Source: Phycisphaerales bacterium
Lineage (GTDB): Bacteria > Planctomycetota > Phycisphaerae > Phycisphaerales > UBA1924
Assembly (NCBI GenBank): GCA_026982035.1
Contig: JALSHW010000036.1
Span: 1-5,592, forward strand
DNA length: 5,592 bases
Direction of reading: 5' to 3'
Below, in pieces: positions 4,798-5,592 of this stretch (position 1 is the stretch's first letter; each line of letters starts with the position of its first letter). The notes beneath the pieces are model-generated. The model did no database searches. It worked only from the letters and a program-made list of their open reading frames with translations, and was not told the origin of the DNA. A program made the translations under genes and the position numbers.

Positions 4798-5592
4798 TTA
4801 ATGAATGATTTTCCCGTTGCAGATGACGAGATCGACATGGGAGCCGCCGAACTCGTAGCCGAGTTGGCGTTCGTCGGTGTGGCGGAGCATGATGAGATCG
4901 GCGCGGTTGTTGGGTTTGAGCTTGCCTGTATCGCAGTGGCAGAGGAGTTGGGCGGCGTTGGTGGTGCAGGCGGTGATGGCTTCGGCGGCGGTGATGCCGA
5001 GGTTGCGGACGGCCAGTGCGATGGCCATGGGCATGGAGAGGCAGGGGGCCGAGCCGGGGTTGGCGTTGGTGGCGATGACGAGGGTGCCGCCGGCGTCGAT
5101 GAATGCTTTTCCGTCGGCGTAGCGGGCATCGACATGGAAGCCCGAGCAGGGGAGCATCACGCCTGTGGTTCTGGATTGTGCCAAGTGTTTGAGGGATTCG
5201 GGTGTGCTGGCTTCGAGGTGATCGACGCTTAGGGCACCGAGTTCTACAGCCGCTTCAAGCATGCCCAGTGCATTGAACTGGTCGGCGTGGATGCGAAGTG
5301 AATGACCGAGGTCTTTGGCGGCTTTGAAGAGGCGGACGGTTTCATCGACGGACCAGGCGCCCTCTTCGGTGTAGGCGTCGATGGTGATGCCGGGGTATTT
5401 TTCGTGAATTGCGGGGAGGGCTTCGTTGATTGTTTGGTCAACGAAGTTGGGAACCTCTGGGTCTTTGGCGTGTCCGATGCAGGCGGTGGGGGAGATTCGG
5501 CCTGGCCATGATTTTGAGGCCAGGGTGATGGCGTCGAGCATTTTGAGTTCGTCGGCGGTACTTAGGCCATAGCCGGATTTGATTTCGCAGGC
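4798..5592 (-). CDS. hutI: Imidazolonepropionase HutI, C-terminal two-thirds (5' end outside window)
   Basis: The last 264 residues of an amidohydrolase-family HutI (whole family about 405-420 residues). The frame stays open to the right edge, beginning ACEIKSGYGLSTADELKML, a typical HutI segment; the Met at 5541 is internal. HutI hydrolyses 4-imidazolone-5-propanoate to N-formimino-L-glutamate in cytoplasmic histidine degradation. Visible landmarks, counted from the edge, are DAYTEEGAWS (72-81), the metal-ligand and active-site IHADQFNALG (101-110), SVDHLE (122-127), the TNANPGSAPCLSMP loop (175-188), TTNAAQLL (210-217), GKLKPNNRADLI (223-234) and LGYEFGG (244-250). The N-terminal HxH metal motif lies outside. 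Position 176 is Asn (AAC), where the family usually has an Asp metal ligand. No other hut gene is in view. The stop lies two bases from the palindrome. Confidence 0.9.
   Translation of the reverse strand, partial: ACEIKSGYGLSTADELKMLDAITLASKSWPGRISPTACIGHAKDPEVPNFVDQTINEALPAIHEKYPGITIDAYTEEGAWSVDETVRLFKAAKDLGHSLRIHADQFNALGMLEAAVELGALSVDHLEASTPESLKHLAQSRTTGVMLPCSGFHVDARYADGKAFIDAGGTLVIATNANPGSAPCLSMPMAIALAVRNLGITAAEAITACTTNAAQLLCHCDTGKLKPNNRADLIMLRHTDERQLGYEFGGSHVDLVICNGKIIH

Noticed and set aside
4698..5541. Several 80-145 codon open frames on both strands over hutI and the palindrome
   Set aside because: All are shadows of hutI caused by the skewed composition (Gly/Val- or Pro/Ser-rich products).

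Overview
This 5.6 kb window looks like ordinary bacterial chromosome, apart from one conspicuous palindromic repeat. Gene content and style fit a Planctomycetota-like or related bacterium, perhaps Phycisphaerae: a sigma-like protein with a C-terminal membrane segment, a TPR partner, an HrpA helicase, ElbB and HutI. This lineage guess is an inference from style and rests on no marker gene. There are no tRNA or rRNA genes, CRISPR array, transposase or integrase.

Layout, left to right. (1) The 3' end of hrpA, an RNA helicase, runs rightward and is cut by the left edge. (2) A 131-base gap holds two hairpins. The outer one reads best as the terminator of the leftward operon. (3) A two-gene leftward operon (1147-2639) encodes a TPR-repeat protein followed, with a 4-base ATGA overlap, by a sigma-70/ECF-like protein that carries a C-terminal transmembrane segment and a short tail. 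(4) A 207-base divergent intergenic region follows. (5) A small, secreted, very basic protein of unknown function (2847-3338) is followed by a hairpin that probably terminates it. (6) A rightward pair encodes an NADPH-dependent FMN reductase-family flavoprotein and ElbB, 10 bases apart. (7) A 106-base nested palindrome (4690-4795) is made of two inverted copies of a hairpin unit and fills the gap between convergent genes. (8) The 3' two-thirds of hutI (imidazolonepropionase, histidine degradation) runs leftward and is cut by the right edge.

The + strand is strongly G- and T-rich across genes of both orientations, so codon choice follows strand rather than gene. This suggests the + strand is the leading strand. 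The skew weakens over roughly 2700-3660, which covers the secreted gene and the 5' part of the flavoprotein gene.

Most worth a second look are the palindrome and the TPR/membrane-sigma operon. In the palindrome, two base pairs differ between the two units yet both stay paired, which points to conservation of the hairpin itself. HutI also shows Asn where the family usually has a metal-binding Asp.
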